From an uncultured Collinsella sp. (GTDB lineage: Bacteria; Actinomycetota; Coriobacteriia; Coriobacteriales; Coriobacteriaceae), in the NCBI GenBank assembly GCA_902464035.1, contig CABQHT010000029.1, forward strand, positions 1 to 22,989: 22,989 bases of DNA. Reading direction: 5' to 3'. A program made the translations under genes and the position numbers. Below, one piece after another: positions 22,782-22,989 of this stretch; position 1 is the first letter of the stretch, and each line of letters starts with the position of its first letter. Below the pieces are notes generated by a model. The model saw only the letters and a program-made list of their open reading frames with translations, made no database searches and was not told the DNA's origin.

Positions 22782-22811
22782 AAAGCCTCCGGCAACGGGG
22801 GCTTTTCTTTT
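22782..22811 (+). terminator. tRNA-Arg terminator
   Basis: Stem AGCCTCCG / CGGGGGCT (one T-G pair) with a GCAA loop and TTTTCTTTT, 10 nt after the tRNA. Confidence 0.9.
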
Positions 22812-22848
22812 ATGGCAACACCGCATGGATTCGAACCTCGGTCGAGGC
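22812..22848 (+). repeat. Inverted T-arm element after tRNA-Arg
   Basis: GGATTCGAACCT (22827-22838) is the exact complement of the T-arm of the preceding tRNA-Arg (22746-22757). It is followed by a CCTCG-gt-CGAGG hairpin. This matches the start of the units at 1-372 and 17835-18023, but no multi-hairpin core or tail copy follows before the next tRNA. Confidence 0.7.
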
Positions 22849-22894
22849 ACGAACAACTTAATTATCACTCCGTAAAATTTTTTCTAATTGTCGC

Positions 22895-22923
22895 TTGACC
22901 CATCGGGGGCTCGCGTGCATAAT
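22895..22923 (+). promoter_or_regulatory. Second tRNA-Arg promoter
   Basis: -35 TTGACC (22895-22900), 17-bp spacer, -10 CATAAT (22918-22923). Confidence 0.85.
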
Positions 22924-22935
22924 AATCCGTGCGTT

Positions 22936-22989
22936 GCGGCGTTACCTCAGCTGGATAGAGGGTCTGACTACGAATCAGAACGTCATAGG
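22936..22989 (+). tRNA. tRNA-Arg (ACG), second copy, truncated by window end
   Basis: Identical to 22695-22748 over the 54 bases visible, starting at the GCGGCGT acceptor strand and including the ACG anticodon. It has its own promoter, so it is a second transcription unit 241 bp downstream of the first. Confidence 0.95.

Noticed and set aside
22602..22898. 98-aa open frame overlapping tRNA-Arg
   Set aside because: It runs through a tRNA gene, its promoter and its terminator; not a protein gene.

Overview
The window looks like a chromosomal piece of a high-GC gut Coriobacteriia, most likely Collinsella or a close relative. This is inferred from the strong GCC/GAG/CGC codon preference, strong AGGAGG-type ribosome binding sites, the actinobacterial flavour of the housekeeping proteins, and a PHP-family phosphoesterase of the type characterised from Eggerthella lenta. 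No 16S gene is present, so the genus is a guess. Every recognised protein gene is on the + strand except one 57-residue membrane protein.

Layout. 1-372: two tandem 186-bp units made of an inverted tRNA T-arm, several hairpins, a tRNA-like 3' tail and a terminator. 627-6118: housekeeping cluster with a GH5-fold protein that has lost catalytic residues, rsmI, metG, rsmA and tatD. 6119-6376: regulatory region with Pho-box-like 11-bp repeats and an 18-bp palindrome. 6377-17615: an 11-kb phosphonate locus in the order phnD-C-E1-E2-G-H-I-J-K-M-L-PHP phosphoesterase-phnO. 17709-18023: tRNA-Leu(CAG) followed by another 189-bp tRNA-tail unit. 18084-20343: an SPFH protein, rlmH and proC. 20342-20495: a small inverted-repeat element. 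20500-20673: the minus-strand 57-aa membrane protein, divergent from serS (20785-22068). 22240-22617: an unrecognised 125-aa protein behind a LexA-box-like site. 22695-22989: two tRNA-Arg(ACG) genes, the second cut by the window end.

How the genes work together. PhnD (a Tat-exported lipoprotein), PhnC and two PhnE permeases would import phosphonates. PhnO could acetylate aminoalkylphosphonates. PhnG/H/I/L would install the phosphonate on ribose triphosphate, PhnM removes pyrophosphate, and PhnJ (all four functional cysteines present) cleaves the C-P bond with PhnK as the associated ATPase. The PHP enzyme would open the cyclic ribose phosphate and go on to ribose 5-phosphate, which explains why neither phnP nor phnN is present. 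On methylphosphonate this pathway releases methane.

The least explained structure is the family of tRNA-coupled units. After tRNA-Leu and tRNA-Arg the terminator is followed by 12 nt exactly complementary to the T-arm of that same tRNA. At two loci this leads into a set of hairpins and a second copy of the tRNA tail plus terminator.
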